Source: an uncultured Burkholderiaceae bacterium
GTDB lineage: Bacteria > Pseudomonadota > Gammaproteobacteria > Burkholderiales > Burkholderiaceae_F
DNA length: 15,964 bases
Reading direction: 5' to 3'
Assembly (NCBI GenBank): GCA_937936215.1
Contig: CALGWX010000265.1
Location: 1-15,964 of the forward strand
Positions within the stretch are counted from its first letter, which is position 1, and every line of letters begins with the position of its first letter. The notes under the pieces are model-generated. The model was not told the DNA's origin and did no database searches. It was given only the letters and a program-made list of their open reading frames with translations. Both the position numbers and the translations under genes were made by a program. Of this stretch, positions 13,688-15,964 are shown piece after piece.

Positions 13688-14608
13688 ATGAAAGACAAGA
13701 TCGTGAAGCGCGCCGCGACGGCGACTCGCGGTGCGGCGCTCGCCGTTGCGCTGATGCTTTGCCTCGGCTGGACACCGACGGCCTCCGCACAGGCGACCTT
13801 TGCCACGCCGGAGGCGGCGATGGATGCCTTCGGCGACGCGCTGGCCCGTAGCGACAGCGAGGCGCTGAAGACTATCTTTGGCAGCGACTATCGCCGCTTT
13901 ATCCCGCCCGTGGGCGACGATGATCGGCTTCGCTTCTTGTCCGCATGGGCAAGAGCGCATGCGATCAAGCCGGTCGATGATGGTAAGGCGCAGATCGCCG
14001 TCGGCGGGGAGGGCTGGACCTTTCCGATCCCGCTCGTCAAAACCGCTCGGGGCTGGCAGTTCGATCTGCGCGCCGGCGTTGACGAGATGCGCATCCGCCG
14101 CATCGGCCGCAACGAGCTGGCGGTGATACAGGCGATGCTGGCCATCTACGACGCGCAGATGGAATACGCGCTCGAAGACCGCGATGGCAACGGGGTGCGC
14201 GAGTACGCGATGAAATTCGAAAGTTCTCCCGGCAAGCGCGACGGCCTGTATTGGCCGACCGAGACGGGCGAGGCGCCGAGTCCGCTCGGACCGGCGCTCG
14301 CGGCGGCCCGTGCCACCGGTGGCGCGAGCGAGGGCTACTACGGCTACCGCTACCGGTTACTCACCGCCCAGGGGCCCAATGCGCCGGGTGGCGCCTTCGA
14401 GTACACCGTGCGCGGCATGAAGATCGGCGGCTTTGCCGCCATCGCCTGGCCGGCGCGCTACGGCGACACCGGCGTCATGACCTTCATGGTCAGCCATGAC
14501 GGGGTTGTCTACCAGAAGGACCTCGGGCCGAATACCGCGGCGCGCGCTGCAGCGATCAAGCGCTTCGATCCGGACCCGACCTGGACCCGGGTTGACCCGT
14601 CGAATTGA
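13688..14608 (+). CDS. Exported DUF2950 protein
   Basis: This 306-residue protein has a signal peptide (1-35, basic start, hydrophobic core ALAVALMLCLGW, cleavage at ASAQA). The rest fits the DUF2950 family: FATPEAAMDAFGDALARSD, WTFPIPLVKTARGWQFD, GVDEMRIRRIGRNEL, the YDAQMEYALEDRDGNGVREYA segment and GYYGYRYRLLTAQGP...GAFEYTV. The C-terminal DLGPNTAARAAAIKRFDPDPTW is the family's usual end. No function is established. A ribosome site (GGGAGAGCAG) lies just upstream, and the gene forms a two-gene unit with the DUF3300 gene 12 bases before it. Confidence 0.9.
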   Translation: MKDKIVKRAATATRGAALAVALMLCLGWTPTASAQATFATPEAAMDAFGDALARSDSEALKTIFGSDYRRFIPPVGDDDRLRFLSAWARAHAIKPVDDGKAQIAVGGEGWTFPIPLVKTARGWQFDLRAGVDEMRIRRIGRNELAVIQAMLAIYDAQMEYALEDRDGNGVREYAMKFESSPGKRDGLYWPTETGEAPSPLGPALAAARATGGASEGYYGYRYRLLTAQGPNAPGGAFEYTVRGMKIGGFAAIAWPARYGDTGVMTFMVSHDGVVYQKDLGPNTAARAAAIKRFDPDPTWTRVDPSN

Positions 14609-14699
14609 GGTGGCGGTCGCGCCAGCGCGCCGTCGACCGGCATACGCGCGCACCGGGCGACCGCAGCGTTGTCGTCCCAGAAGTGCAGGGGCCGCGGTT

Positions 14700-15058
14700 T
14701 TCAGGTCAAGTTCGATGGTCGGCTCGCCTTCGAGCGCGCGACCCGATGCCTCCCGCGCCGCCCTTTGCCAGGCATCGGGGATGGCGCGAACGCCTCACTG
14801 CGCGCCTGGAGGCGGACCCGCTTGGCCTTCCGGCGGATCTGCTGAGGGATTCCGCCGGCCGCCCTGGGCGCCATGTCCTCGCAGACCGAAATCGCCTTTT
14901 CGGGGCCGGACTGCCTTCGAGGCCATGAGCAGTTTATTGGCAGCAACAGCACCGACACCTTGCGTGCTTCGTCGAGCAGAGCGGCATCGTGGGCGTAAGC
15001 GACTTTGGCGACGAACGGTGTGACGGGCGCCGCAACGGCGATGAGTCGTTTTCTTCAT
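14700..15058 (-). pseudogene. Multiply frameshifted exported DUF3365-type (haem-sensor-like) gene
   Basis: On the minus strand an ATG at 15056-15058 starts MKK. After one extra A in the run 15049-15052 comes a signal-peptide-like RLIAVAAPVTPFVAKVAYAH, then DAALLDEARKVSVLLLP. A shift near 14935 gives NKLLMASKAV, and a return shift near 14910 gives GPEKAISVCEDMAPRAA and a basic segment to ARSEAFA. A fourth shift near 14780 leads to DAWQRAAREASGRALEGEP. GP..AI.VC..MAP followed by PDAW is characteristic of the DUF3365 (Tll0287-like) family. The C-terminal haem-binding CxxCH segment expected next is not found. It converges on the DUF2950 gene and is non-functional. Confidence 0.65.
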
Positions 15059-15292
15059 GGAACCTTCGCCATCGGCGTGGACGATTCAGTTCCCGTCCAC
15101 AACCGGCTGCAGCCCGGTCCATTGTCGTGCCGAAAGAGGCTGGAGAAAATCTAAGCGAGAAGTTGCATCCTTGGTCAGTGGCGCGCAGGCCGGCTTGTCG
15201 GTCTGCACGGCCTGGCCGTAGGGCGGATTCGGCGCGGCCTCGTCTGCGGCGCGCATCAACACCCATGCAGCCGGCACGACGGCCGCCGAGGT
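15059..15292. other. Intergenic stretch between phosphoglucomutase and the DUF3365 remnant
   Basis: No gene, RNA or terminator is recognised here. The minus-strand frame reading APNPPYGQAVQTDKPACAP looks protein-like but is too short to assign. Confidence 0.35.
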
Positions 15293-15964
15293 TCAGTCCG
15301 CGAGCGCCGCGTCGACGATGCTCTGCGCCTCGGTGACGATCGCCTGCAGGTGCTGCCGGTCGCGGAAGCTCTCCGCGTAGATCTTGTAGACGTTCTCCGT
15401 GCCAGATGGCCGCGCCGCGAACCAGCCGTTGGCCGCGACCACCTTCAGGCCGCCGATACCGGCACCGTTGCCCGGCGCCTGGGTGAGTTTGCCGATGATC
15501 GGCTCGCCGGCGAGCGTGGCGGCCTGGACCGCTTCCGGCGCCAGCTTGCCGAGCTTCGCCTTCTGCTCCGGCGTGGCGGCCGCGTCGATGCGGGTGTAGA
15601 TCGGCGCGCCGAACTGCGCCGCCAGTTCGCGATAGTGCTCGCCGGGGTCCCTGCCGGTGACGGCGGTGATCTCGGCCGCCAGCAGGTTCATGATCAGGCC
15701 GTCCTTGTCGGTGGTCCACACGGTGCCGTCACGGCGCAGAAAGCTGGCGCCGGCGCTTTCCTCGCCACCGAAGCAGACCGAGCCGTCGAGCAGCCCCGGC
15801 ACGAACCACTTGAAGCCCACCGGCACCTCGACCAGTCTGCGGCCGAGGCTCGCCACCACGCGGTCGATCATCGAACTGCTGACCAGCGTCTTGCCGACTC
15901 CGGCGCTCGCTGCCCACTGCGGCCGGTGGGTCAGCAGGTAGCGGATCGCTGCCGCGAGGTAGTG
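15293..15964 (-). CDS. pgm: Phosphoglucomutase, C-terminal part (runs off right edge)
   Basis: The last 223 residues and stop codon of an alpha-D-phosphohexomutase are present; the N-terminal half with the phosphoserine lies beyond the window. The sugar-binding loop GGEESAGASFLRRDG and the C-terminal phosphate-binding loop RPSGTENVYKIYAESF are intact, as are VGKTLVSSSMIDRV, VPVGFKWFVPGLLDG and WTTDKDG. These mark the alpha-D-glucose-phosphate-specific type that interconverts glucose 1- and 6-phosphate for glycogen and envelope sugar synthesis. The sequence is well conserved with no frameshift. Its downstream neighbour on the same strand is only a pseudogene. Confidence 0.93.
   Translation of the reverse strand, partial: HYLAAAIRYLLTHRPQWAASAGVGKTLVSSSMIDRVVASLGRRLVEVPVGFKWFVPGLLDGSVCFGGEESAGASFLRRDGTVWTTDKDGLIMNLLAAEITAVTGRDPGEHYRELAAQFGAPIYTRIDAAATPEQKAKLGKLAPEAVQAATLAGEPIIGKLTQAPGNGAGIGGLKVVAANGWFAARPSGTENVYKIYAESFRDRQHLQAIVTEAQSIVDAALAD

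Overview
The window reads as GC-rich proteobacterial chromosome or metagenome contig. The gene types (Tat-exported molybdopterin enzymes with TorD-type chaperones, an Acr3/ArsI arsenic operon, a DUF3300/DUF2950 pair, phosphoglucomutase) and the codon bias suggest a respiratory betaproteobacterium, possibly Rhodocyclales- or Burkholderiales-like. That placement is inference; there is no rRNA or other marker here.

Positions 1-6363 are a molybdoenzyme region. At the left edge a Tat-exported molybdopterin oxidoreductase runs off the window on the minus strand. Facing away from it is a decayed module: the 3' end of a four-cluster ferredoxin subunit (about 580-772) and a TorD-type chaperone gene broken by one extra base (842-1469). 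A complete module of the same kind follows: catalytic subunit (2042-4591), ferredoxin subunit (4621-5391), intrinsic terminator, TorD-type chaperone (5455-6099) and a 74-residue protein of unknown function (6139-6363). The catalytic subunit has the [4Fe-4S] spacing, the RGRY motif and the SHSAICAEA segment I associate with respiratory arsenate reductase, ArrA. The upstream wreck is collinear with the end of the intact module, which points to an ancestral duplication.

Positions 6398-8886 are an arsenic-resistance operon: a perfect inverted repeat abutting the arsR start codon, then arsR, arsI (C-As lyase), arsC (low-molecular-weight phosphatase type) and acr3 (arsenite efflux). Together the two regions would reduce arsenate for respiration outside the membrane and protect the cytoplasm by reducing, exporting and demethylating arsenicals. 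A DUF433/DUF5615 antitoxin-toxin pair (8948-9534) closes this block.

The right half is more ordinary. A DASS-family dicarboxylate transporter lies on the minus strand (9637-11154) and ends at two strong hairpins. About 1.1 kb without an intact gene follows, containing a frameshifted 5' remnant of an acyl-CoA dehydrogenase. Then come exported DUF3300 and DUF2950 proteins (12263-14608), a multiply frameshifted DUF3365-type gene (about 14700-15058, minus), and the C-terminal part of phosphoglucomutase (15293 to the window end, minus). Several genes carry frameshifts; real decay and assembly error cannot be told apart without reads, although divergence between the copies argues for real decay at least in the ferredoxin remnant.
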